A DNA stretch of 45,590 bases from Streptomyces viridosporus (GTDB lineage: Bacteria; Actinomycetota; Actinomycetes; Streptomycetales; Streptomycetaceae), in the NCBI RefSeq assembly GCF_002078235.1, contig NZ_MSGP01000145.1:1-45590 (forward strand), in the 5' to 3' direction. Positions 15,546-23,436 of this stretch are shown here, piece by piece. Position 1 is the first letter of the stretch; the number at the start of each line of letters is the position of its first letter. A model generated the notes under the pieces. That model did no database searches and had not been told where the DNA came from. It was given only the letters and a program-made list of their open reading frames with translations. The position numbers and the translations under genes are program-made.

Positions 15546-16940
15546 GTGAAGCACACCGACATCCAGACGCTCGCCTCCCGGGTGGAGGGACCCGTCCTGC
15601 TGCCGGAGGACGAGGGGTACGACGAGGAACGCACCGGGGCGAACCTCGCCGTCCGGCACGAGCCCGAGGTGATCGTCGGAGCCGCGCGGGCCGAGGACGT
15701 ACAGGAGGCGGTCCGCTTCGCCGCGGAGCGCGGGCTGGCCGTCGCCGTGCAGTGCACCGGGCACGGTCACGCCGCCGCCGCGCGGGGCGGGGTGCTCGTC
15801 ACCACGGGCCGCATGACTGGTGTCGAGGTGGATCCGGACCGGCGCACGGTGAGCGTCGGGGCGGGTGTCCGCTTCGAGCAGGTGATCCCCGCCACGGCAC
15901 CGCACGGGCTGGCGCCGCTGAACGGTTCCGCACCGCACGTCGGCGTCGTCTCCTACGTCCTGGGCGGTGGTGTGGGCCTGCTGGTGCGCACGTACGGCTA
16001 CGCCTCGGACCGGGTGCGCGGCCTGGAACTGGTCACCGCGGACGGGGAACTGCGCCGGGTCACCGCGGACGGCGAACCGGACCTGTACTGGGCGGTGGTG
16101 GGCGGCCGCGACAACTTCGGCATCGTGACCCGGCTGGAAATGGACCTGGTCCCGGTGTCCCGGGTGTACGGCGGCGGTTTCTTCTACGACGCCCGGGCCG
16201 CGCCCGGCGTTCTGAACGCCTACGTGCGGTGGGCCGAGGACATGCCCCGGCAGATGAACTCCTCGGTCGCCCTGATCCCCGTGCCGGACGACCCGGAGGT
16301 GCCCGAACCGATGCGGGGCCGGCACGTCTACCACGTGCGGATCGCCTACACGGGCAGCGCGGAGGAGGGCGAGCGGCTGGTGGCGCCGCTGCGGGAGGCC
16401 GGGCCGGTCCTTGTGGAGGCACTGCGGGACATGCCGTACGCGGAGAGCGCCTCCATCCACGACGAGCCGCCGGTCCCGGTCCCGTTCCAACGGGAGACCG
16501 CCCTGCTGCGCGAGGTGGACGACGACGTGCTGCGGACGCTGCTGGAGCACGCGGGCCCGCGAGCGCCGGTGCCGTGCGTGGTGGAGCTGCGGCACCTCGG
16601 CGGCGCCGCAGCCGAGCCGTCCGAGCACCCGAACTCGGTGGCGCACCGGGACGCCCCGTACCTGCTGTCCGTCGTCACCCTGCTGTTCGGGATCACCGCC
16701 GAGGACACCCGTCCGCTGTACGAGAAGATCTTCGAGGCACTCGCACCGGTCTCGTCCGGCGCCCGCCTCACCTTCCTCGGCTTCGGCGCGAACGCGGGCG
16801 AGGACCGGGTCCGCGCCGCGTACGCACCGGCCGACCTGGAGCGACTGACGCGGCTGAAGACCGTCCACGATCCGCAGAACCTCTTCCGTCTCAACCACAA
16901 CATCCCGCCGGCCACCACCGGCGCGGCCTCGGCGAGCTGA
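15546..16940 (+). CDS. FAD-binding (BBE-type, VAO-fold) oxidoreductase
   Basis: A 464-residue flavoprotein beginning at GTG 15546 after GAAGGGAAG. The N-terminal PCMH FAD-binding domain (about 25-205) has the histidine expected for covalent flavin attachment in CTGHGHAAAARGG. It also has the loop LNGSAPHVGVVSYVLGGGVG. The usual second (cysteinyl) attachment residue in that loop is absent, so at most single attachment is predicted. The C-terminus has the berberine-bridge element DPQNLFRLNHNI. Such enzymes oxidise sugars, alkaloids or polyketides with oxygen. It starts an operon with the small membrane protein 12 bases downstream and is probably controlled by the divergent WYL regulator. Confidence 0.93.
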   Translation: MKHTDIQTLASRVEGPVLLPEDEGYDEERTGANLAVRHEPEVIVGAARAEDVQEAVRFAAERGLAVAVQCTGHGHAAAARGGVLVTTGRMTGVEVDPDRRTVSVGAGVRFEQVIPATAPHGLAPLNGSAPHVGVVSYVLGGGVGLLVRTYGYASDRVRGLELVTADGELRRVTADGEPDLYWAVVGGRDNFGIVTRLEMDLVPVSRVYGGGFFYDARAAPGVLNAYVRWAEDMPRQMNSSVALIPVPDDPEVPEPMRGRHVYHVRIAYTGSAEEGERLVAPLREAGPVLVEALRDMPYAESASIHDEPPVPVPFQRETALLREVDDDVLRTLLEHAGPRAPVPCVVELRHLGGAAAEPSEHPNSVAHRDAPYLLSVVTLLFGITAEDTRPLYEKIFEALAPVSSGARLTFLGFGANAGEDRVRAAYAPADLERLTRLKTVHDPQNLFRLNHNIPPATTGAASAS

Positions 16941-16952
16941 CGGGGGGTCGAC

Positions 16953-17396
16953 GTGTCCCGTCCTCCTGCCTCCGTCCGCTTTCCCTCCGACGGCCACCCC
17001 GCCGGCCGGCGCGGCGCCGAAGACGGACTGCGCCGGGCACTCGCCCTGGACGCGGCCGGCATGGCCGTCGTCGGCGTCTGCTACCTGGCGGCGGCCGGTC
17101 CGCTCGGCCGGCTCCTGGGCCCGAGTACGGCGCTCGTGGCGGCGGTCGGCGCGGTGATGCTGGCGCTGGGCGCGGGCATCGCGGTCGTGGCACGACTCGC
17201 CCGCATCTCCGCCGGGGCCGTACGCGCCGTGATCGGCTGTGGCGTGTCGTGGATCCTGCTGAGCCTGGCCGCCCTGGCCTTCGATCGGCTCGACCTCACC
17301 ACCGCCGGCGTCGTGTGGACCTGGCTGCAGATCGCCCCGGTCGCGGTGTTCGCGTCCTGGCAGACCCTCGAGCTGCGGACGCTCCGGTCCGGCTGA
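16953..17396 (+). CDS. Small four-helix integral membrane protein
   Basis: A 147-residue protein from GTG 16953, preceded by GGGGGG. After a basic cytoplasmic N-terminus (about 30 residues) come four hydrophobic segments: AAGMAVVGVCYLAAAG, ALVAAVGAVMLALGAGIAVV, VIGCGVSWILLSLAALAF and WTWLQIAPVAVFASW. This layout is common in uncharacterised actinobacterial membrane proteins next to oxidoreductases. It is 12 bases after the FAD oxidoreductase, so they are co-transcribed. Function unknown. Confidence 0.8.
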   Translation: MSRPPASVRFPSDGHPAGRRGAEDGLRRALALDAAGMAVVGVCYLAAAGPLGRLLGPSTALVAAVGAVMLALGAGIAVVARLARISAGAVRAVIGCGVSWILLSLAALAFDRLDLTTAGVVWTWLQIAPVAVFASWQTLELRTLRSG

Positions 17397-17757
17397 CTGT
17401 GTCTTCCCGGAAGGCCGGTGACGCGGTGGACAAGGGTGTGGCCGCGCTCTCCCCGACAGGTTGAGCACTCCCTGTTCCTTCGTGTCCGCGGCCGCCGATG
17501 ACCGGAGGCCGCGGTACGCCGCCCCGCCCTTCGCGGGAGTCGGCCCGGTCGGCCGCGACAGGTCCGGATGCGCGCTCCGTTCCGTCCGGTTGCGCGTCGC
17601 CGGGCCCGGCTCGTCCCGGCTCGCGGCTTTCGTCTGACGCGGCGTCGATCCGACCGGTCCGCCGCCCTTCCGTTTCCCCGGCGCTCCCAGGGGCACCTGA
17701 CCGCGGGCGGCGGGGGAACCGGACCCCGCCGCCGCAGACGTCAGGAGGTTCTCCCCC
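17397..17757. other. Intergenic stretch with a terminator hairpin
   Basis: About 360 bases between the FAD operon and the next SDR gene. It holds a hairpin at 17486-17514 and, before 17758, the SDR ribosome site. No gene supported. Confidence 0.45.
17486..17514 (+). terminator. Hairpin after the FAD oxidoreductase operon
   Basis: Perfect 8-base stem CCGCGGCC / GGCCGCGG with a 13-base loop, 90 bases after the membrane-protein stop. Confidence 0.4.
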
Positions 17758-18669
17758 ATGCAGGACGACGGCAGCATCCGTGGCGGCGAGCCGCAGGTGG
17801 TCGCGGAGCCCAAGCCGCCCTATCCCAAGCAGCGCCAGCAGCACCCGGGGCACGAGAAGGACGTGGAGCCGAGGCCGCGCTACCTGGCGGAGCACTACCG
17901 TGCGGCGGACAAGCTCCGCGGCAGGATCGCGCTGATCACCGGCGGGGACTCGGGCATCGGCCGTGCGGTGGCGGTGCTGTACGCGCGCGAGGGCGCCGAC
18001 GTGGCCCTCGCGTACCTGCCCGAGGAGCAGGAGGACGCGGAGGAGACCCGTCGCGCGGTGGAGGCGGAGGGGCAGCGGTGCCTGCTGCTCCCCGGTGATC
18101 TGGCCGAGGCGTCGTTCTGCCGCGAGGCGGTGGAGCGGACCGTGCGGGAGTTGGGCGGTCTGAACATCCTGGTGAACAACGCGGCTCACCTGAACAGCCA
18201 GACGGACCTGTCGCAGCTCTCCTTCGAGGACTGGGACCGGTCCTTCCAGGTGAACGTGTACGCCTACTTCCACCTGGTGCAGGCCGCCCGCCCGCATCTG
18301 AAGGCGGGCGACGCGATCATCGCGACCGCCTCGGAGGAGGCGCTCAAGGGCAGCAACACCATGATCGACTACGCGGCCGCCAAGGCCGCCCTGGTCAACT
18401 TCACCAAGTCGATCGCCCCGCACCTGGCCAAGGACGGCATCCGCGCGAACGTGGTCGCCCCCGGCCCCACCTGGACGGTGCTCAACATCGCCGACCAGAA
18501 CATGCCCCAAGAGGGCCTGGCCCAGCTCGGCAGCGAGGGCCCGCTCGGGCGCGTGGCCCAACCGGAGGAAATCGCACCGACCTATGTGTACCTGGCCTCC
18601 GACGCGGACTCCAGCTACACCGTGGGCGAGGTCATCGCCGTCACCGGCGGGCTGACCGACACCCGCTGA
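17758..18669 (+). CDS. SDR-family oxidoreductase (YhxC/GSP39-like)
   Basis: A 303-residue SDR with AGGAGG eight bases before ATG 17758. A polar N-terminal extension (about 1-50, with PYPKQRQQHPGHEKDVEPRP) is typical of the stress-protein subgroup that includes YhxC and GSP39. The cofactor motif is TGGDSGIG (about 61-68). NNAAH, Ser in IATASEEA and the YAAAK catalytic pair follow. The C-terminus has the family ending YTVGEVIAVTGGL. Bacillus relatives belong to the general stress response. It is monocistronic and converges on the Rieske gene. Confidence 0.93.
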   Translation: MQDDGSIRGGEPQVVAEPKPPYPKQRQQHPGHEKDVEPRPRYLAEHYRAADKLRGRIALITGGDSGIGRAVAVLYAREGADVALAYLPEEQEDAEETRRAVEAEGQRCLLLPGDLAEASFCREAVERTVRELGGLNILVNNAAHLNSQTDLSQLSFEDWDRSFQVNVYAYFHLVQAARPHLKAGDAIIATASEEALKGSNTMIDYAAAKAALVNFTKSIAPHLAKDGIRANVVAPGPTWTVLNIADQNMPQEGLAQLGSEGPLGRVAQPEEIAPTYVYLASDADSSYTVGEVIAVTGGLTDTR

Positions 18670-18676
18670 CCCGTGA

Positions 18677-18743
18677 CCGTCCGCCCCTCCACCGGCACCG
18701 GCCGAGGCCGTCGTGCGGGTGATACGGGTGAAGGGGCGGACGG
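18677..18743. terminator. Long inverted repeat between convergent genes
   Basis: CCGTCCGCCCCT (18677-18688) pairs perfectly with AGGGGCGGACGG (18732-18743), a 12-base stem across a 43-base loop. It starts eight bases after the SDR stop. It is probably a terminator for the SDR gene and possibly also for the opposing Rieske gene. Confidence 0.55.
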
Positions 18744-18879
18744 CGCGGCCGGGTCCCCTCCGGGGCGGCGAAGGCGTCGGCGGCGACGCCGGGGGCGAAG
18801 GCGCAAGCCGTCTTGTGCAGAGCATCCACGGCGAACTTCCGGCCCGCGGGGCCGGGTCACAGGTCGTCAGGGCCGACTG

Positions 18880-19836
18880 TCAGCCGGTGTTCCCGCGGGC
18901 CGGGCCCGCACCCGTCCCGACTGCCTGCCGGTCCGCTTCCCGGTCCTGCTGCCTCAGGCGTATCTCGACGTGGCCGTCGACGATCCGGGTGTCGAAGGCG
19001 GGCTGCGGCGCGGTGGCCGGGCCCCGGACGTTCCAGCCGTCCGCGAGCCGGAAGACACTGCCGTGCCAGGGGCACTGGACGCATCCGTCGGCGACGGTGC
19101 CCTCGGACAGCGGCCCCGCGAGGTGGCTGCACCGCTCGGCCAACGCGTGGACGGCGCCGCCGATTTCACGCACCACCAGGACCGGCACGTCGTCCACGCT
19201 GCGCCGCACCGGGCGGCCGGCCGGGAACTCGTCCACGCCCCCGACCCGGTGCCAGCCCGGCGTCATCACGTGCGGCACCTCTTCGGCGTGGTTGGCGCCG
19301 GAAGCCTGCCGGTAGGCCATGTGGCCGCCCAGCGCTCCGCCGAGTCCCACCGCCGTCAGCCCCAGGAAGCCGAACGTCCGGCCCGCCGCCTCCCGTCCCT
19401 TGAGACGGCAGGCGAGCGAGGCCGCGTACATGCCGACGGCAGCGGTGTTGGCCAGGGCGTGCACCAGGCCGACGCGTTGCTGCTGACGGTGCAGCTCGGC
19501 CCAGTCGACGGCACCCGCCAGGGCCGCGGGCACGGCGGCGGCCAGCCCGAGACCGACCAGCAGCCCGGCCTCGCGGGAACGGCCCGGCCGCAGGTCCAGC
19601 ACCGCCGCGGACATCCAGCTCCCGATCGGGACCTGCACCATCAGCGGATGCACGGGGTGACCCAGCCACCTGCCGTGCAGCGCGTCCCTGCCGCGCCCCA
19701 GCGGGAGCGAGCGCACTCCCTCGCGGAGCACGCCGATCAGCCGGTCGGCCCGCGGTTCCCGTTCCAGCCGGTCCAGCAGCCACAGGGCCCGGCTCTGCCG
19801 CATCCGACGACGAGGCGTCGCACTCATGGCATTCAT
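18880..19836 (-). CDS. Membrane protein with DUF2231 and C-terminal Rieske (2Fe-2S) domain
   Basis: A 318-residue protein. The N-terminal half (about 55-180) is a DUF2231 membrane domain with HPVHPLMVQVPIGSW and about four helices. The C-terminal half (about 190-295) is a Rieske domain with both cluster pairs, C236-x-H238 and C255-x2-H258 (CSH...CPWH). The Rieske part resembles non-haem oxygenase ferredoxins rather than the cytochrome bc1 subunit. It probably passes electrons at the inner membrane face. I start at ATG 19836; ATG 19827 is equally possible. It diverges from the DUF6328 gene. Confidence 0.9.
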   Translation of the reverse strand: MNAMSATPRRRMRQSRALWLLDRLEREPRADRLIGVLREGVRSLPLGRGRDALHGRWLGHPVHPLMVQVPIGSWMSAAVLDLRPGRSREAGLLVGLGLAAAVPAALAGAVDWAELHRQQQRVGLVHALANTAAVGMYAASLACRLKGREAAGRTFGFLGLTAVGLGGALGGHMAYRQASGANHAEEVPHVMTPGWHRVGGVDEFPAGRPVRRSVDDVPVLVVREIGGAVHALAERCSHLAGPLSEGTVADGCVQCPWHGSVFRLADGWNVRGPATAPQPAFDTRIVDGHVEIRLRQQDREADRQAVGTGAGPARGNTG

Positions 19837-20040
19837 GACCCGCCGGGTCCCCATCCGTCCGGACGGCAAACGGAGCCGGGCCCGGGTCCGGCGCCCGGGT
19901 GGCGGCCGTCGGCCGGCGGCCGCCTCCCGGCCTCCGGCCTCTCGCCGCGGTCCCGCGGGCACCGGCCCTCCCGCATCCATGATCCGCATGGAAGGGGCCC
20001 GGACGGGGCAAGCGGTCTGCCTGGGGATACGGAGGGTGCC

Positions 20041-20610
20041 ATGACGATGACGGAGCAGCCGGGCGGGTCGGCCGGGGAGGACACCGCCTGCTGCGCGCAC
20101 CACGGCGGCCGCGGTCCGCAGCCCGCTGCCGAGGCGCCGGAAACCGCACGTGAGCGGGTCAACCGCCGCTGGAACGAGATCCTGCAGGAGACCCGGGTCA
20201 CCCAGACGGGCGTGCAGATCCTCTTCGGGTTCCTGCTCAGTGTGGCGTTCACCCCGCTGTTCAGGGAATTGGAGACGTTCGACCGCGTCGTCTACGTCAT
20301 CACCGTGGTGCTCGGCGCGGCGGCCACCGGATCGCTCATAGCGCCCGTCTCCATCCACCGCTTCCTGTCCGGCCAGCGCATGAAGGACGAGCTGGTGGAG
20401 GCCGCCGGCCGCTTGATGATGTGCGGCATGGTCCTCCTCGCGCTGACCATCGGCTGCACGCTCCTGCTGATCCTCCGTGTCGTGGTTCCCGGCGTCCTCG
20501 CCGAAGCACTCGCCGCCGGGGTCATGCTGTGGTTCGGTCTGTGCTGGTACGCGCTGCCGCTGTACCTGCGCCGCCGCGCCACCCGTCGATCCGGAAGCGA
20601 TGCCGCGTAG
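20041..20610 (+). CDS. DUF6328-family membrane protein
   Basis: A 189-residue protein with GGAGGG seven bases before ATG 20041. The N-terminal tail (about 35 residues, with CCAHHGG) is polar. Then comes the family motif RWNEILQETRVTQTGVQILF, followed by four membrane helices up to residue 175 and a basic C-terminus (RRRATRRSG). Family members are widespread in actinobacteria and uncharacterised. No operon partner is close. Confidence 0.85.
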   Translation: MTMTEQPGGSAGEDTACCAHHGGRGPQPAAEAPETARERVNRRWNEILQETRVTQTGVQILFGFLLSVAFTPLFRELETFDRVVYVITVVLGAAATGSLIAPVSIHRFLSGQRMKDELVEAAGRLMMCGMVLLALTIGCTLLLILRVVVPGVLAEALAAGVMLWFGLCWYALPLYLRRRATRRSGSDAA

Positions 20611-20650
20611 CTCACCGGGCGCGAGCCCACCGGGACGCGAGCCCACCGGG
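20611..20650. repeat. 16-base tandem repeat
   Basis: CGCGAGCCCACCGGG occurs at 20620-20634 and 20636-20650, with a partial third copy (CTCACCGGG) just before at 20611-20619. It starts directly after the DUF6328 stop codon. It is probably a slippage product in non-coding sequence. Confidence 0.7.
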
Positions 20651-20899
20651 GCGCCGTGCCCGCTTCGGGGCGGGGTGCCGTCGCGGCAGGTGGGGCGTAG
20701 CGTCCCCCTGTAGGCGATGACTGGCTTACCCGTTACGGCCTTGTACGGCCGGTGCAGTGCGGCCCTGCCGGGGTCGGCCGGACGTGGCGGCACCGACCCG
20801 CCGACGGGCCGGGACGAGCCGGCCGCGGTCCGGGACGCGTCCTGGCACCGGGCCCGTTCCGGGCAGGGCCCGGGGAGCCTTCCGAGCGAGGACGAGCGG

Positions 20900-21538
20900 A
20901 TGAACCGGATGCTCGGCGGGGCCGCGCGGCGCCCGCGGCTGCGCTTCGACGGCTGGATCGCCGGCCTGGGCACCTCCTCGGGCACGCGGATCGTGCTCGG
21001 ACACTGGCAGCGCTCACCGTTCGGGGCGTTCAGCGACGTGATGCTGGAACGGGCCGACGGGGAGAGGCTGCTGCTGGCCCCCACGCAGGAGACGGCCGAC
21101 TTCATCAGCGGCACCTACCTCTTCGACTCGGTGCGTGTCGTCCCGGTCGACGTGCGTGTCACGGACGGCACCTGGACCGTCACCGCGGGGCCACTCGACC
21201 TGCGCTTCACCACCGGCCGGCGACGGTTTCTGGGCCTCGTGCTGCGCGCCGTTCCCGGCGTGCTCGCCCGCCGTCCGGTGTGGAGCACGCTGATCGACCG
21301 GCCCGCCCGCCTGCTGCTGCCGGGCGTGCGGACCCGCGGCAGCGCCGGTGGGGGCCGCCGCGAGTGGTACGGCGCCCGGGACCTGCTGCCGATCCGTGCG
21401 GTGTCGGCTGCCTTCGGGAGCACCGACCTCGGAGCGGTGGCACCGGTCGAACCGCCCGTGCGCTTCGGGTTCGGTTCGACACCGTCGGACCCCGCCCTCA
21501 CCCGGGTCACGACGACGGTGGCCCTCCCTCCGGGGTGA
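20900..21538 (+). CDS. Hypothetical protein, conserved Streptomyces type
   Basis: A 212-residue soluble protein from ATG 20900 (GAGGAC upstream). A longer reading from 20717 is possible, but its first 60 residues look non-coding. Readable blocks are LRFDGWIAGLGTSSGTRIVL, FGAFSDVMLERADGERLLLA, FISGTYLFDSVRVVPVDVRV and REWYGARDLLPIRAVSAAFG. The strand-rich pattern is known from uncharacterised actinobacterial proteins. It has no signal peptide or membrane helix. Convergent with the STAS gene. Function unknown. Confidence 0.8.
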   Translation: MNRMLGGAARRPRLRFDGWIAGLGTSSGTRIVLGHWQRSPFGAFSDVMLERADGERLLLAPTQETADFISGTYLFDSVRVVPVDVRVTDGTWTVTAGPLDLRFTTGRRRFLGLVLRAVPGVLARRPVWSTLIDRPARLLLPGVRTRGSAGGGRREWYGARDLLPIRAVSAAFGSTDLGAVAPVEPPVRFGFGSTPSDPALTRVTTTVALPPG

Positions 21539-21677
21539 CGGCACCCGGCGCGAGGACCCGGCCGCCTCCGGAAAAGAGGCCCCTGAACAGGGCCGGAGGG
21601 CGGAGGACCACGGAAACGGCCGCGATCGCCCCCGGTGCCTCCGACGTCCTGGACGGGGTCCCGGGGCGTCGCCCCGA

Positions 21678-22019
21678 TCAGCCGGTCAGGGCATCCTCGA
21701 CGGTGGGGTGGCAGGGAATGAACGCGTCGATGCCGACGAGCGCCATGACGCGCCGGACGGGCTCCCGCACGCCCGCCAGGCGCAGCCGGCCTCCGGCCTG
21801 GTGGGTGGCGATGAGCACGTCGACACCGCTGGAGTCCATGAACGTCACTCCGCCGAAGTCGGCCACGGTCCGCGGGCTTCCCTCCGGTGGAAGCAGCGCC
21901 TCTTGCAGACCGTCGCGGTCGTGGTGATCGATCTCGCCGCGCAGGACCACGACCCGGGTGCCGTCGACGTTCTCGTGACCGATCGACAGGCCGGGTCGTG
22001 CCGCATGAGTGTCTGACAC
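21678..22019 (-). CDS. STAS-domain anti-anti-sigma factor
   Basis: A 113-residue single STAS domain starting at GTG 22019 with AGGAAACC upstream. The core is VVVLRGEIDHHDRDGL and VADFGGVTFMDSSGVDVLIA. The second Ser of DSSG is the residue phosphorylated in SpoIIAA/RsbV/BldG relatives. In the unphosphorylated state such proteins bind an anti-sigma kinase and release a sigma factor. No cognate kinase lies alongside; the only intact HATPase in the window is at 43768-44280. The start codon lies inside a small palindrome (GTGTC-T-GACAC). Confidence 0.9.
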   Translation of the reverse strand: MSDTHAARPGLSIGHENVDGTRVVVLRGEIDHHDRDGLQEALLPPEGSPRTVADFGGVTFMDSSGVDVLIATHQAGGRLRLAGVREPVRRVMALVGIDAFIPCHPTVEDALTG

Positions 22020-22635
22020 GGTTTCCTCGACCGCGCTCGTCGACAAGGATCCTCGATCCTGACACACCGTCCGCGCATCCCCTGCTCCCCCGGCCCTGCG
22101 ATCGGGTGCCCGCGCGATCGTTCTCACGGGACCCCGTGCGCGGGTGAGGCACCGGCGGGGCAGCGGCTCCCCCGGCCAAGCCTCCGCGTCACGCGGAGGC
22201 TTCTCCGCAATCCCCCGGAAGCCGTACCCACACCCACAGGAGTGATCGAACACAGCATCACGGTGTGCGCCCCTCCGCTCCATCAGGGCCGGGCCGGTCA
22301 ATCGACATCACGTTCCGGATGTCGCCCCCGCAGACCCGTGACGGCGGCAGGAATCCCCCCGTTACCCGATCACCTGTCCGCACCACGCCCCGAGGAGCAC
22401 CCGTGCACACTTCGGCACCGCCCTACGCTCGTTCACCCTGTGTTCGAACCCGTCACCGCTTCCTCGGGCAGCACCGTGCGCCATGCCGACGGCCGCACCG
22501 GATCCCTTGCCCGCGCATCACGGCCGGAAAGGTGCTCCGGACAGCACGACGGACGGGCCGGCCGTCCTCGAACCCGCACCGTCCCTCTGTGCCGTTTCCT
22601 CGAGTTCACCGTTTCCGGGAAGGACGTACCCCCTC
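22020..22635. other. Intergenic stretch with a hairpin
   Basis: About 600 bases between the STAS gene and the divergent methyltransferase. The notable structure is the hairpin at 22178-22202. A methyltransferase-frame start at 22483 exists, but the added residues look non-coding. Confidence 0.4.
22178..22202. terminator. Perfect 11-base hairpin
   Basis: AAGCCTCCGCG, loop TCA, CGCGGAGGCTT. The AA/TT flanks make it look like a bidirectional intrinsic terminator. Yet it stands between two divergent genes (STAS left, methyltransferase right), where neither needs one. It may be left from a lost gene or act as an attenuator. Confidence 0.6.
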
Positions 22636-23361
22636 GTGTTCACGACGCAGGACGCATGGAACACCGGCTACGCCAACGGCCGCCGTTACCGCCGGCTCAG
22701 CGACTCCGAGCGGTCGCTGCTCGCCGCGCACGTCCCCGCCCCGGTCGGCGGCAGGGCCCTCGACGTCGGGTGCGGGGTCGGTGAACTCGCCGCCCACCTG
22801 TCCTCGCTCGGCTACCGCGTCGATGCCGTCGACTGGTCCGACAACGCCCTCGCCGAGGCTACCGCCCGGTACGGACAGGCCGCCCGGTGGCTGTGCCTGG
22901 ACATCGAAGGCGACGACCCGGTACCGCTGCACGCCGACGGCTACGACGTGATCACCCTCCGGTTCGTGTACCCGTTCCTGAAGAACCGCGAGCGCGCCAT
23001 GTCCTCACTCAGCCGTCGGCTGCGCGCCGGCGGTGCCCTCGTGGTCGTCACGCCCCTCGCCGCAGAGACCCCGGCCGAGCGGCGCGGCATCGCGCTCGAC
23101 GAGGACGAACTCGCCCACCTGCGGGCCGGCTGGCCCGCCACCGACCGTCACGACGTCGAGGGCCTGGCCTTCGTGGTCCTGCGCGGCTCCCACCCGGACG
23201 GCACCACGCCACAGGCCGAGGCACCGGCCGGCCCCTGGACGGGATCGGCTTCCTCTTCGACGGCGGCCGGCTCACCTCCGGGCAACCGCACCGACTCCGG
23301 CTCGACCCGGCCCCGTACGTCCGAAGAGCCGCCCACGTTCTCGCCGAGTGACGACGGCTGA
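22636..23361 (+). CDS. Class I SAM-dependent methyltransferase with probable C-terminal frameshift
   Basis: Starting at GTG 22636 (GGGAAGGAC upstream) it opens MFTTQDAWNTGYANGRRYRR. The SAM-binding motif I is ALDVGCGVGELAAHL, with DAVDWSDNALAEA as the acidic loop. Later motifs are YDVITLRFVYPFL and LRAGGALVVVTPL. The last 45 or so residues in this frame are Ser/Thr/Pro-rich. In the -1 frame the same DNA reads LDGIGFLFDGGRLTSGQ and ends at 23351, with better codon quality. An indel near 23200-23240 is therefore likely. The methylated substrate is unknown. Confidence 0.8.
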   Translation: MFTTQDAWNTGYANGRRYRRLSDSERSLLAAHVPAPVGGRALDVGCGVGELAAHLSSLGYRVDAVDWSDNALAEATARYGQAARWLCLDIEGDDPVPLHADGYDVITLRFVYPFLKNRERAMSSLSRRLRAGGALVVVTPLAAETPAERRGIALDEDELAHLRAGWPATDRHDVEGLAFVVLRGSHPDGTTPQAEAPAGPWTGSASSSTAAGSPPGNRTDSGSTRPRTSEEPPTFSPSDDG

Positions 23362-23436
23362 TGGGCGAGACCGCCTGCCTGCCCCGAACGGACGACACAC
23401 CGTGCGCCTCCGGCCGGGCTGCCGAAAGCTGAGGCC

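Noticed and set aside
15456..17813. 785-codon minus-strand open frame over the FAD oxidoreductase
   Set aside because: Antisense to an unmistakable BBE-type flavoprotein and its membrane partner; no family features of its own.
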